Source: JBEKCB01 sp052139675
GTDB lineage: Bacteria; Planctomycetota; Brocadiia; CAIUPP01
Length of the DNA: 64,000 nt
Reading direction: 5' to 3'
Assembly: GCA_052139675.1 (NCBI GenBank)
Contig: JBKQWE010000035.1
Coordinates: forward strand, 12,420-76,419
The position numbers and the translations under genes were made by a program. Within the stretch, counting starts at the first letter, position 1; each line of letters opens with the position of its first letter. The notes under the pieces are model-generated. The model saw only the letters and a list, made by a program, of their open reading frames with translations. It made no database searches and had not been told where the DNA came from. Shown piece after piece: positions 16,307 through 25,805 of this stretch.

Positions 16307-18241
16307 TTACTTGCCTTTGACGTAGTTCAGCATTCCACCGGCGAGGATGATCTCGCGTTCGCGCGGGCCCAATTCACAGCGGAGGGCAATGGTCAGGCTC
16401 CTGCCGGGAACCATCAATTCGAGATTCTTCCCGGCGGCGATCCGCGCGCGCAGGTCGGGGACCTCGACGCGGTCGCCCTGCTGAACGCGGTCGTAGTCCG
16501 CCTCGTTGACGAACGTGGCGGGGACGATGCCGAAGTTGATGAGGTTGGACCGGTGGATTCGCTCAATCGTCTTAGCGGCAACCATGCGGACGCCAAGGTG
16601 CATCGGGCATAACGCCGCGTGCTCGCGGCTGGAACCCTGGCCGTAGCTCAGGCCCGCGATGATCACGTTGTCCACGCCGTTCTTCCGGTTCGCGGCCGCC
16701 CGGCCGGCGAAAGTTGCGTCCACGTTCTCGAACACGAACTCGGAATATTTGGCGACGTTCGACCGGTACTTCATCCGCGAGCCGGCCGGAATAATGTGGT
16801 CGGTCGTGACCTTGTCCCCGACCTTGATGGCGACCTCGCCCGCGATCCGCTCCTTGAGCGGCTCGGCGACCGGCGGCAGCCCGATGCCGGCGCCGCGGTA
16901 AATCTCCACCTTCGAGCGGTCCGCCGGCGGCTGGAGGATCATCGCGTCGTCCACGTGAAATTTCTTCGGCAGCCGGATCGCCGGCGGCGCGGAGCCGAGG
17001 TCGCGCGGGTCGGTGATGACGCCGGTGATGGCCGCGGCGGCGGCGACTTGCGGGCTGACGAGGTAGACGTTCGCCGACTGCGTGCCGCTCCGCCCGAGGA
17101 AATTCCGGTTGCTGGTCCGCAGGCTGACGGCATTGCTCCTTGGCGCCTGGCCGATGCCGATGCAGAACCCGCACGCGCATTCGTTGATGCGTGCGCCGGC
17201 TGCGACCAGCGCCGCCAGCCCGCCGCTCGCCACGATCATCTCCATCACCTGCCGCGACGCGGGCGCCACGACGAGGCTGACGTTCGGGTGCACCCGCCGG
17301 CCTTCAAGCATTTTCGCGACGGTCATCAGGTCGCGGTACGACGAGTTCGTGCAGCTTCCGACGCAGACCTGGTCCACCGGCGTGCCGGCGATCTCGCGGA
17401 CCTTGGCGATGTTGCCGGGACTGTGCGGCGTCGCGGCCAGCGGCTCGAGCGCGGAGAGGTCCACCTTCAATCGCTTCTCGTACGCCGCGCCCGGCTCCGG
17501 CTTTAATTCGATCCATTGTTCCGCGCGCCCCTGCGCGGCCAGGAACCGCCGCGTGACGGAGTCGCTCGGGAAAATGGAGCTGGTGACGCCCATCTCGGCG
17601 CCCATATTGGCGATCGTGGCGCGCTCCGGGACGGAGAGCGTGCGGACGCCCGGCCCGGCGTATTCGACGATGAAGCCGACGTTGCCCTTCGTCGTGAGCC
17701 GGCGCAGCATTTCCAGGATGATATCCTTGGCCGAGACCCACGGCGCGAGTTTCCCGGCGAGGTCCACGCGGCAGATGCTCGGCGCCGCCAGCGTGAACGT
17801 CCCCTGCGCCATGGCCGCGGCCACGTCGAGCCCGCCGGCGCCGATAGCCAGGCAGCCGATGCCGCCGGCGGTCGGCGTGTGCGAGTCGGAGCCCAGCAGC
17901 GTCCTTCCCGGGCGCGCGAACCGCTCCAGATGCACCTGGTGGCAGATGCCGTTCCCCGCGCGAGAGTAGAGAATGCCGTACTTCGCCGCCACCGTCTGAA
18001 GGTATTTCTGGTCGTCCGCGTTCTCGTAGCCGTCCTGGAGCGTGTTGTGGTCCACGTAACTGACGGAGAGTTCCGTCTGCAGCCGCTCGGCGCCCATCGC
18101 CTCGAGCTGCAAGTACGCCATCGTCCCGGTCGCGTCCTGCGTGAGAGTCTGGTCAATCCGGATCGCCAGCTCGCGGCCGGGCTCCAGGCTTCCGGAGACC
18201 CTGTGTTCATTGAGGATTTTGCGCGCGACGGAAAGGCGCAT
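16307..18241 (-). CDS. Aconitate hydratase (single-chain aconitase family)
   Basis: 644 residues from the ATG at 18241, with CCAGGAG eight bases upstream. It is a [4Fe-4S] enzyme of the TCA cycle isomerising citrate and isocitrate. The three cluster cysteines are in V-G-S-C-T-N-S-S and E-C-A-C-G-F-C-I-G, and the substrate motif G-S-D-S-H-T-P-T is in the N-terminal half. The C-terminal swivel domain has V-T-T-D-H-I-I-P-A-G and Y-G-Q-G-S-S-R-E-H. The length, shorter than AcnA of about 890 residues, matches the compact form found in thermophiles and anaerobes. A homoaconitase or isopropylmalate dehydratase activity cannot be fully excluded. Confidence 0.92.
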   Translation of the reverse strand: MRLSVARKILNEHRVSGSLEPGRELAIRIDQTLTQDATGTMAYLQLEAMGAERLQTELSVSYVDHNTLQDGYENADDQKYLQTVAAKYGILYSRAGNGICHQVHLERFARPGRTLLGSDSHTPTAGGIGCLAIGAGGLDVAAAMAQGTFTLAAPSICRVDLAGKLAPWVSAKDIILEMLRRLTTKGNVGFIVEYAGPGVRTLSVPERATIANMGAEMGVTSSIFPSDSVTRRFLAAQGRAEQWIELKPEPGAAYEKRLKVDLSALEPLAATPHSPGNIAKVREIAGTPVDQVCVGSCTNSSYRDLMTVAKMLEGRRVHPNVSLVVAPASRQVMEMIVASGGLAALVAAGARINECACGFCIGIGQAPRSNAVSLRTSNRNFLGRSGTQSANVYLVSPQVAAAAAITGVITDPRDLGSAPPAIRLPKKFHVDDAMILQPPADRSKVEIYRGAGIGLPPVAEPLKERIAGEVAIKVGDKVTTDHIIPAGSRMKYRSNVAKYSEFVFENVDATFAGRAAANRKNGVDNVIIAGLSYGQGSSREHAALCPMHLGVRMVAAKTIERIHRSNLINFGIVPATFVNEADYDRVQQGDRVEVPDLRARIAAGKNLELMVPGRSLTIALRCELGPREREIILAGGMLNYVKGK

Positions 18242-18508
18242 CTGTTTTCTCCTGGTTTGCCGAACAGGGAATGCGGGCTCCAAACTGGAACGTTACACGG
18301 AATGGCCCGCAGAATCAAGGCGGAACGGGGTGCAGATAAGAATAAAGATGAGGGATGAAAGATGAAGGCGGAAGATCGCCGCAGGCGCCGGCGCGATAAA
18401 TTCTTCCGCGCCGATTGACACCGGGCAAAGTGCATGGTAGGAAAGAGGTGGTCTGGCCGCGGCGAGAACCGGGCGCGCCACGCCGAGGCCATCTTTCGCG
18501 GACCCGTT

Positions 18509-21500
18509 ATGGACGTCAAAGAACGCCTAAGCGATCAGCCGTCGCAGCCGCTTTCGGAAGCGACCGCCGACTTCCAAGTGCTGGTAGAGAATCTCGCCGA
18601 GCCGGTCGTGATCATGGACCGCGCCGGCACGATCCGCTTCATGAATCCGCGCGCGGAGCGGATGCTCGTGCTCGGACTCAGGGAGCAGGTCGAAGCGTAC
18701 CTGGGAGAGCCGTCCCACCGACTACCGGACAGCCAGGTCCGATTCCATGTCGACCGCTTCGGCGAGGTCGTCCTGCGAATCCACCTTTCCAGCGTCTCCT
18801 GGCAGGGCCGGCCGGCGCTGCAGGTGTCGCTGAGGAACGTGACGCCCTACGTCGCCGCCGCGGACCGCCTCTCGCAAGAGATCGAGAAGCTCAAGGGGGG
18901 CAACGGCGGCTCGCAGAAATCGCCCGAGCGGCTCGAGGCGCAGTTGCAGAGCCTCGCCGCGGAACGCGACAGTGTTTACGCCGCGAGCTCGCAGCGGCTC
19001 GCGCAGGAGACCGCCCGGTTCCAGAAAAGCCTGGAGGAAGCGCAGGCGCAGCGCGACCGGCTCGAAGCACAGTTGAAAGAACTGGCCGCGGAGAAAGAGC
19101 GCACCGAGCAGTCGCTCCGCGCCGAACTGGCGCAACTCCGCGAAGCCGCGCCCAAGGCGGAGCCGGCCACCGAGGAACTCGTCCAGGCCCGGCATTCGAT
19201 GGACGAATTGGCCACCGCCCGCCGCGAACTCGAGGCGCGCACCGGACATAGCCCCGAGGAGTGGGCTTCACTGCGCCAGCTCCAGGCGGCCGCAGCGGAA
19301 GCGGAGAGCCGGCTCGCGGCGGCGCAGAAGCAGTCCGCGGTGGAGGCCGAGAAGTCGAGCGCCGAGCGGAGCCAGGCGCAGGAGGTGGCACAATCGCTCC
19401 GCGGGCAGCTCGCGGAAGCCGAGCGCGCAACGGCGGAGTCGGCCGAGCGCAATCGGCGGCTCGAAGAACAGGTGAATCAGCTCGCCGCCGAGCGCGAGAA
19501 CGCCGCCCGGCAGCTTCAGGACGTTATCGCTGCGCGGGGCCGGTCACAGGATGAAATCGCGCAGTTACAGCAGCAGCTCGATGCGGGCGGCCTCGCGCGG
19601 AAGGAATTGAGCGCCGCCTGCCAGGCGCTCGAGGAGCGAGCCCGGCGGCAGGCCGACGAACTGCTGAAATCCGGTGCGCAGCTTCAAGCCGAGTCCGCGC
19701 GCCGCGCCGAGTCGGTGGAGGCCGCCGCACAACTTCAAGCCCAGGTCGCCAATGGCGACAAAGCCCAGGCGGAAAATGAACGCCTTCGGCAGCAGGTCGC
19801 TGAAACCGAGAGTGCGGGCAAGGATCTGCTGGCCGAGCAGCAGCGGCTGACGGAGCGCGCGCAACAGGCTGAGGAGGAGTCGGCAAAGCTCAAAGACCAG
19901 CTCCGGCAGCAACTCGAGGAGCTCCAGCGCCTGCGGGATGCAAACAGCTTGATGGAGCAGGAACGGGCGGCATCCGGGCGGGCGGCCGACGAGCTGCGGT
20001 CCCGCAGCCAGACCGTCGAGGAACGCGCCAAGGAGCAGGCCGCCGAGCTGGCCAGGGCCGCCGAGCAACTTCGGGCGGAAGTTGCCCAGCGCGAAAAAGT
20101 CACCGCGGAGGCTTCTCAACTCCGAGAGGAGGCCGCCGCGTCCCGGCGCGCGCGCGAGGAGTTGGAGGCGCGGCTCCTCCAGCTTCAGGGGCCATTGGCG
20201 GAGTCGGCCCGCGCGCAGGAACAATCCAAGGCAGAACTCGCGAAAGAGGCCGAGCTCCGGGCGCGAGCCGAGGCGGAAGTCCAGCAGCTCCGGCAGGAGA
20301 ACTCGGCGGCGCGGCGCGATTCGGCGGAACTGGCCGCCCAGCGCCTCCAGTTCCAGGAAGAGATCAAGAAACTGGCCGCTGCGCAGGAACGAGCGAACGT
20401 GCAACTTCAAGTCGAGTACACAGAGCGAAAACGAGCGCAGGAAGAGAACGAGCAACTGCGCGAGCATGTCGCCGAGCTCGGGCGGGCTTCAGAGTACCTC
20501 CGGGATCAACGCAGCCTGCTCGAGGCGGAGGTGAAACGATGCGGCGACGAAATCGCCGCGCTCAAGCAACAACTTCGGGAGGAAGCGGGCGGGGGCGACC
20601 AGGCCCAGGCGGAAAACGCGCGGCTCCGTCTCGACTTCCAGCGAGAGCAGAAGGAGTGGGAGGCCCGGACCTTCCAAGTCGAATCGCAACTGAAGGAACT
20701 CGCCCGCGCACGCGAGGAGGCCAAGGCCGAGCTGGAGAAGGAGGTCGGGCAGCGAACGCGAGCCGAGGCGGCGGCCCGGCAACTCCGGCAGGAGCTCACT
20801 GCGGCGCAGCAGGCGCGGGCGCAACTTGCCGCTCAGCAGGAGCGCTTTCAGGCGCAGAGGAAGGAACTCTCGCTCTCGCAGGGGAACGCCAAGGCGGAGT
20901 TGGAGAGAGAGATTGCCGGACGAAAACAAGCCGAGGGAGAAGTGGCGCGGGTTCGCCAGGAGCGTTTCGTCCTCCAGAGGGCGCAAGAGGAACTGGAATT
21001 GCGCCACACGCAGTTTCAAACGCAACTGGAGAACTACGCGAGGGCGCTGGACGAAGCGCGGCAAGGCCTTCAAGAGCAACACTCCGCGCGGGAGGAATCA
21101 GAAAAGCAGAACGAACAGTTGTCGCAGGAAATCGGTCAGGTCAACCGGGCGCTTCAGGAATCGGAGGCCAAACGTCTCGAACTGGAAGCGGCGGCGCCCG
21201 CCCGTGCGGCTGAGATGGAGCAGGTCGCGAAGCAGGCCGGCCAGGAGGCCGCTGAGCGCGAACGGCTGCAGGCCAGGCAGGAGGGCCTCGAACTGGAGCT
21301 GGCCGAGCTCAAACAGGCCGATGCAAAATGGCAGCGGCAGCGCGCCGAACTGGAAGAACTGGTGCAATTGAGGAGCAAGGCCATGGAGAAGACCGAGCAG
21401 CAGCTTCAGGCGGAGTCGGCGGCCCGGGAGCAGGCGGAGAGGGAAAACCTGGCCCTGCAGCAGGCCGTTGCCGAGGCCAGGCGGACGAGCGAGGAAGTCG

Positions 21501-22402
21501 GAAGCGAGCGCGCGCGTCTTGGAGAACAGGTGAAAGAACTCTCGAACGCCCTGGAAGAAACCAAGGCGCACGTCCTGGTCGAAATGGACGAGCGCGCGGA
21601 CGCCGAGCAGGAAAAACAACAGCTCGAGCAGGATGTCGAGCAGCTCAAACGAGCCGCCGAGGAATTGCGGACGCAGCGCGTGCACCTCATGGGGCGGCTG
21701 AAGGACAACAGCGACGGGCTCTCCAGAGTTCGCGAGCAACTCCAAGGGGAAGCCCTTGATCGGCAACGGGCTCATGAGGAGAACGAGAAGCTCCGCCAGG
21801 ACCTGCGCGAGGCCCTGCGCCTGACGCAGGAGGTGAAGAAGAGCGCGGAGGAGTTTGAAGCGCGCGCGCAGGCGCACGCCGAGGAACTGAGGAAGGCCAA
21901 CGAAGCGCTCCAACAGGAAACCGCCGAGTGCGTGCGAGCCCGGGAGGAAAACGATCAACTCCGGGCGCGGACGGCCGAGGCCAGGGCGGTCCTGGAGGAA
22001 TTGACGGCGCGGTGCGACCAGTATAAGGGCTCGGCCGAACAACGCGCGGAAGAACTGCGACAGCAAGCCGCCCTGCAGCAGCAGGCTCAGGAGCAGAACA
22101 GGCAACTTCAGCAGAAACTCGCCCAGTCCATGCAGTCCGTCGAGACCTTCAGGACGGGGTTCGAGGCGCTCAAAGGCCTGGCGAAAGCGAGCGCCGACGA
22201 AACGGCCCGGGAGAACGAAGCCCTTCGCCTGAAGCTGGCCGAGTACGAGCGGCAGGAACAGTCGCTGAGCACGGTCCTCAGCGACCTCTCCGCGTCAGGG
22301 AATAAGTTCCTGGGCGCCCTCGAGAAGTTCAAAACGCACGGCCGGGAGCCGCTTCGCCCAGAGACCCCGCGCACAGAGTCGGACGCGGCGGGAAATGGCT
22401 GA
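18509..22402 (+). CDS. Very long coiled-coil protein with N-terminal PAS domain
   Basis: About 1297 residues. A PAS domain occupies roughly residues 20-125 (L-V-E-N-L-A-E-P-V-V-I-M-D, G-T-I-R-F-M-N-P-R-A-E). Nearly all the rest, to about residue 1220, is an uninterrupted heptad-rich coiled coil of E, A, Q, L, R and K. It contains recurrent blocks such as R-A-E-A-E-V-Q-Q-L-R-Q-E and A-E-L-A-K-E. No kinase, cyclase, membrane helix or DNA-binding domain is visible. A rod of this length could span well over a hundred nanometres, so a cytoskeletal, scaffolding or polarity role is conceivable but unproven. The start is uncertain: ATG at 18509 gives a natural N-terminus, while an in-frame ATG at 18434 has no better ribosome site. 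Confidence 0.85.
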   Translation: MDVKERLSDQPSQPLSEATADFQVLVENLAEPVVIMDRAGTIRFMNPRAERMLVLGLREQVEAYLGEPSHRLPDSQVRFHVDRFGEVVLRIHLSSVSWQGRPALQVSLRNVTPYVAAADRLSQEIEKLKGGNGGSQKSPERLEAQLQSLAAERDSVYAASSQRLAQETARFQKSLEEAQAQRDRLEAQLKELAAEKERTEQSLRAELAQLREAAPKAEPATEELVQARHSMDELATARRELEARTGHSPEEWASLRQLQAAAAEAESRLAAAQKQSAVEAEKSSAERSQAQEVAQSLRGQLAEAERATAESAERNRRLEEQVNQLAAERENAARQLQDVIAARGRSQDEIAQLQQQLDAGGLARKELSAACQALEERARRQADELLKSGAQLQAESARRAESVEAAAQLQAQVANGDKAQAENERLRQQVAETESAGKDLLAEQQRLTERAQQAEEESAKLKDQLRQQLEELQRLRDANSLMEQERAASGRAADELRSRSQTVEERAKEQAAELARAAEQLRAEVAQREKVTAEASQLREEAAASRRAREELEARLLQLQGPLAESARAQEQSKAELAKEAELRARAEAEVQQLRQENSAARRDSAELAAQRLQFQEEIKKLAAAQERANVQLQVEYTERKRAQEENEQLREHVAELGRASEYLRDQRSLLEAEVKRCGDEIAALKQQLREEAGGGDQAQAENARLRLDFQREQKEWEARTFQVESQLKELARAREEAKAELEKEVGQRTRAEAAARQLRQELTAAQQARAQLAAQQERFQAQRKELSLSQGNAKAELEREIAGRKQAEGEVARVRQERFVLQRAQEELELRHTQFQTQLENYARALDEARQGLQEQHSAREESEKQNEQLSQEIGQVNRALQESEAKRLELEAAAPARAAEMEQVAKQAGQEAAERERLQARQEGLELELAELKQADAKWQRQRAELEELVQLRSKAMEKTEQQLQAESAAREQAERENLALQQAVAEARRTSEEVGSERARLGEQVKELSNALEETKAHVLVEMDERADAEQEKQQLEQDVEQLKRAAEELRTQRVHLMGRLKDNSDGLSRVREQLQGEALDRQRAHEENEKLRQDLREALRLTQEVKKSAEEFEARAQAHAEELRKANEALQQETAECVRAREENDQLRARTAEARAVLEELTARCDQYKGSAEQRAEELRQQAALQQQAQEQNRQLQQKLAQSMQSVETFRTGFEALKGLAKASADETARENEALRLKLAEYERQEQSLSTVLSDLSASGNKFLGALEKFKTHGREPLRPETPRTESDAAGNG

Positions 22403-22492
22403 ATCCTGAACGCCGTCCGCGCGGAAAAAGTCAGGACACAGTGGCGCGGCCTGTTGCGCGGACTCACGTCCGGAGACGATTGGGACCCGCAA

Positions 22493-22606
22493 CTATTTCT
22501 TTTTGCACGTGCACTTCGTGGAAGGTTTCTTACAGCCTGAGCAAACTCCGTCCTTGATCGCCGCCCCGCATTTGCTGCACGGGGTACAACCGCATGTCTG
22601 GCACAT
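22493..22606 (-). CDS. 37-residue cysteine-rich microprotein, probable zinc binder
   Basis: The ATG at 22606 opens a 38-codon frame reading M-C-Q-T-C-G-C-T-P-C-S-K-C-G, then D-G-V-C-S-G-C, and ending K-C-T-C-K-K-K. Nine of the 37 residues are cysteines in CxxC-type spacing, which chance frames in this G+C-rich DNA do not show. A GGAAAGGGGGA stretch lies upstream. The arrangement suggests two small zinc knuckles. From memory, similar Cys-rich miniproteins occur in several candidate phyla; I cannot name a function. It is the last gene of the minus-strand run beginning with ricT/metG. Confidence 0.72.
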   Translation of the reverse strand: MCQTCGCTPCSKCGAAIKDGVCSGCKKPSTKCTCKKK

Positions 22607-22683
22607 GATGGAACATCCCCCTTTCCTCTGCTCGCCGCCCCACTGTATCCTTCCTGACAGCTAAGCAACTGACGGGAGAATTG

Positions 22684-23826
22684 TCAAGACTTTTTCGGCC
22701 CATTAAACCGGGGCGTGGGCACCATCTCCGCGCGCATCCCGGTCGCGACCGCGACGGGCACCGCGTCGCCGCCGGCTTGCTTCAGGGCGGAAATGATTTC
22801 CTTCTCCCGGCCGGGCGCGACCGAGATGAAACTGTTCGTCCCCAGCACGATCTTGCTGCCGAGCGAGCCGCCGCCTGTGGCGGCGGTGATCAATGCCTCG
22901 ATCTCGGGAATGTTGTATCCCAGGTAATCCCGGAGCAACTCGTGCTGCTTGTCCATCATCTCGACCAACCGGTCGTCGTCAATCCCGTACTCGCTCTCCA
23001 GCAACTCGAAAGCCTGCCGGCTGAGATCGCGCATCGCCAGGTGCGCGTACACGATGCCGGCGTCCGCCTCGGGCAGTTCCCGGAGGCGCGGGATCACCTC
23101 CTCGTCGGAGGCGTCGCGCAGGTTGAACCCTTCCTGCAGTTTCACGAATGCGCTCAGCGCCGAGAGCGTGCCGCGGACCGCCTGGGCATGCCGGTCCATG
23201 CTGTTCCCGCCCGGCCCGGCGCAGCAACTCAGCATGCCCGGCAGCGCGCGCTCAATCAGCGCCACCTTGGCGGGCTTGGCCGCCGGGAGCGCAGGGTCGT
23301 CCGGCGCCAGGAACAACATCCCGCCGAGGATGCAGGCGTACGTCTCCGGAATCCACCACGCAGTGCGCGGCTCGTCCCGATAAGCCCGGCAGGCCGCCTG
23401 CGCCGTCTCATTGGCCGAGAGGTCGGCCAGTTTCTCATCCAGTGAGAGCAGCGCCACGGCCCACGCGGCGAGCAGCGCCGGGCTGTCCGGCAGCGCATCC
23501 GTCCAGGGCGCGCGGGAAATGACGTGAAAATCGAATCCGCCCTGGAGTTTTTCCTTCCGCGGCGGCGCCGCCCGAAATGCCTTCGAAAGCGCCGGCATCT
23601 CCGGGAAGGCTTCCGCCGCCTTGGCCGGCTCGAACGGCAACGGCTGGGGAATCCACGCCGCGCTCACCGTGAACCGGCCGTCGCCCCGAGGCGTCGTCGC
23701 GACGGCCGTGCGCAGGTCCAGCGCAAGCGTAATGGCCGGAAGGCCCAGGAAATACTGGAGGTCGCCGAACAGCCGGACCGGCCAGGGCACGGAGACGATG
23801 AGCGTCTTCCCCTTCTCGACGGTCAT
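22684..23826 (-). CDS. Divergent GHMP-kinase-fold protein (galactokinase/mevalonate kinase superfamily)
   Basis: 380 residues. The N-terminus P-V-R-L-F-G-D-L-Q-Y-F-L-G-L-P-A matches motif 1 of GHMP kinases (P-G-R-x-x-L-x-G-E-H), and near the C-terminus A-T-G-G-G-S-L-G-S-K corresponds to the glycine-rich motif 3. Motif 2, the phosphate-binding G-x-G-L-S-S-S-A, is not recognisable: where it should stand the protein reads A-L-P-D-S-P-A-L-L-A. It may therefore have altered nucleotide binding or be a pseudo-enzyme; a sugar 1-kinase role is otherwise the family expectation. The ATG overlaps the stop of the Minf_1886-type gene by four bases, so the two are coupled. Confidence 0.75.
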   Translation of the reverse strand: MTVEKGKTLIVSVPWPVRLFGDLQYFLGLPAITLALDLRTAVATTPRGDGRFTVSAAWIPQPLPFEPAKAAEAFPEMPALSKAFRAAPPRKEKLQGGFDFHVISRAPWTDALPDSPALLAAWAVALLSLDEKLADLSANETAQAACRAYRDEPRTAWWIPETYACILGGMLFLAPDDPALPAAKPAKVALIERALPGMLSCCAGPGGNSMDRHAQAVRGTLSALSAFVKLQEGFNLRDASDEEVIPRLRELPEADAGIVYAHLAMRDLSRQAFELLESEYGIDDDRLVEMMDKQHELLRDYLGYNIPEIEALITAATGGGSLGSKIVLGTNSFISVAPGREKEIISALKQAGGDAVPVAVATGMRAEMVPTPRFNGPKKS

Positions 23827-24263
23827 CGAGGCTCCGCCTTGACCGGCCCCTCGAACGCCGTGTCGAAATCGAAACCGCCCGCGAAATCCTCCCGCGCGTC
23901 GCTTTCGGTCTTCCCGAGCAGCCCATGTTCGACCAGGTTGAAGACGATCTCGCCGAAATCCTCCGTGCGCCGGACCCGCCAGCTCCGGAAAACGGTCGGC
24001 GCCAGCGGCCCGAACATTTGCGCGGCGTACTCGCGGATGCCGTTGAGGAGTTCCTGCCCGCTGACGTGCCGCTGCGCCGGCGTCAGATCGGGGTCATCAC
24101 GCCGGAGCGCCCGCACCGTGTAATCCAGCGCCTCGTGGACGAACAGATATGCCGCCAGCTCGTAGCGCGGATCGCGGGGAAGGATCAGCTGCCGGATCGC
24201 GGTCTCCCAGTCCAGCGCCTGCGGTTTCGCTGCAGGACTCTGCGGAGCTTTTTCTTCAGCCAT
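23823..24263 (-). CDS. Minf_1886-family conserved protein
   Basis: 146 residues. The core I-R-Q-L-I-L-P-R-D-P-R-Y, A-Y-L-F-V-H-E-A-L-D-Y-T and G-Q-E-L-L-N-G-I-R-E-Y-A, ending with E-D-F-G-E-I-V-F-N-L-V-E, is the signature of a conserved hypothetical family described from Planctomycetes and Verrucomicrobia. Its function is unknown. It sits 18 bases after metG and is translationally coupled to the GHMP-fold gene, so these genes are likely co-expressed. The protein is one of the better phylum markers in this window. Confidence 0.85.
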   Translation of the reverse strand: MAEEKAPQSPAAKPQALDWETAIRQLILPRDPRYELAAYLFVHEALDYTVRALRRDDPDLTPAQRHVSGQELLNGIREYAAQMFGPLAPTVFRSWRVRRTEDFGEIVFNLVEHGLLGKTESDAREDFAGGFDFDTAFEGPVKAEPR

Positions 24264-24281
24264 CGGTTCGGCGTCCCAAGT

Positions 24282-25805
24282 TTACGTTTCTTTCTTCGGG
24301 AACAGCGGCTGCCCGCGGCGGATCTTCGCGCCCGGCTTCAGGCCGCCCCAGGCCAGCGCCTCGGCCAGCGTGCGGCTCTCCTCGGCGAGGCCCAACTGCT
24401 GCCGGATGGCCAGCGCCGAGGCGGGCATCGTCGGCTCGATCAGCAGCCCCAGGATGCGCGAGGCTTCCGCCAGGTGATAGAGCGTCGCGGCGAGCGCGGC
24501 TCGCTGGGCGGGGTCCTTCGCCTGCGACCAGGGCTTGCGCTCCTCGACGTACTGGTTCGCGCGGCGGACGAACTCCCAGATGCGCTCCAGCGCGCGGCTG
24601 AACTGAAGCTCGGCCATGCACGCGTCCATGTCCTGGAACAGCGAGGCGGCGGCCTCGGCCAGCGCGCCGCGCGGCTCGGCGCCGGGGTCCGGCACGACGC
24701 CCTCGAAGTAGCGGTCCATCATCGAAAGCGTCCGGAAGACGAAATTGCCCAGGTCGCCGGCCAGCTCGGCATTGTAGCGCTGGAGCATGGCGGAATCGCG
24801 GAAATCGCCGTCCAAGCCGAACGGCAGCTCGCGGAGCAGGAAGTACCGCAGCGCGTCGGCGCCGTAAGCGTCAACGACCTCGCCGGGCGTGACAAAATTG
24901 TTCTTGCTCTTGCTCATCTTCTCGCCGTTGTGCGTCCACCAGCCGTGCGCGAAGACGCCCTTGGGCGGCTCCAGCCCGAGCGCCATGAGCATCGCCGGCC
25001 AGATCGCGGCGTGGAACCAGAGGATGTCTTTGCCGATCAGTTGCACGTCGGCGGGCCAGCGGCGGCGGAACGTTTCCTCGTCGGTCGAGTAGCCGATGGC
25101 GGAGACGTAGTTGATGAGCGCGTCAATCCAGACGTAGGCGCGGTGCGCCGGATCGAACGGCAGCGGCACGGCCCAGTCGAGCGTCGTCCGCGTGGCGCTC
25201 AGGTCGCGCAGCCCCGCGGCCACGCGCGTGCGCAGCTCATTCATGCGGCCGACCGGGCGCACGAAGTCCGACCGCTCCTCGTAGAGCTTGAGCAGCCGCT
25301 CCTGGTAACGGCTCAGCCGGAAGAAATAGGTGGCTTCGGCGTTCCATTCCGTCGGCCGCCCGCAGTCCGGGCACTTCGGCTGCTGCTCGTCGGACTCCTT
25401 CAGGAACGACTCGCACGAGACGCAATACCAGCCCTTGTATTCGCCCGGATACAGGTCGCCGGAATCGCGCCAGCGCTGAAAAATGAGCTGCACCACCTGC
25501 TCGTGCCGGGGCTCGGTCGTCCGGATGAAGTCGTCGTTGGAAATCTCCAGCCGCTTCCAGGCGTCGTGATACGCCGCGACGACGCGGTCGGCCAGTTCGC
25601 GCGGCGGCAGCCCCTCGGCCTGCGCGGCGCGCTGCACCTTCTGGCCATGCTCGTCCGTGCCCGTCAGAAAACACACGTCGTAACCGCACTGCCGCTTGTA
25701 GCGCGCGAGCGCGTCCGCGGCGATGGTCGTGTAGGAGTTGCCGATGTGCGGCGAGTCGGTGACGTAGTAGATCGGCGTGGTGACGTAGAACCCGGGCTTA
25801 CTCAT
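24282..25805 (-). CDS. metG: Methionyl-tRNA synthetase
   Basis: 507 residues, class I aminoacyl-tRNA synthetase that charges tRNA-Met. The nucleotide-binding HIGH-type motif is H-I-G-N near residue 20, and the KMSKS motif is intact (K-M-S-K-S-K-N-N). A zinc-knuckle insert C-V-S-C ... C-P-D-C lies in the connective peptide. There is no C-terminal EMAP-like tRNA-binding domain, so this is the short form. The ATG at 25805 overlaps the last codons of ricT by eight bases and is preceded by GAGGAG, which decides the start over an upstream in-frame ATG. Confidence 0.96.
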   Translation of the reverse strand: MSKPGFYVTTPIYYVTDSPHIGNSYTTIAADALARYKRQCGYDVCFLTGTDEHGQKVQRAAQAEGLPPRELADRVVAAYHDAWKRLEISNDDFIRTTEPRHEQVVQLIFQRWRDSGDLYPGEYKGWYCVSCESFLKESDEQQPKCPDCGRPTEWNAEATYFFRLSRYQERLLKLYEERSDFVRPVGRMNELRTRVAAGLRDLSATRTTLDWAVPLPFDPAHRAYVWIDALINYVSAIGYSTDEETFRRRWPADVQLIGKDILWFHAAIWPAMLMALGLEPPKGVFAHGWWTHNGEKMSKSKNNFVTPGEVVDAYGADALRYFLLRELPFGLDGDFRDSAMLQRYNAELAGDLGNFVFRTLSMMDRYFEGVVPDPGAEPRGALAEAAASLFQDMDACMAELQFSRALERIWEFVRRANQYVEERKPWSQAKDPAQRAALAATLYHLAEASRILGLLIEPTMPASALAIRQQLGLAEESRTLAEALAWGGLKPGAKIRRGQPLFPKKET

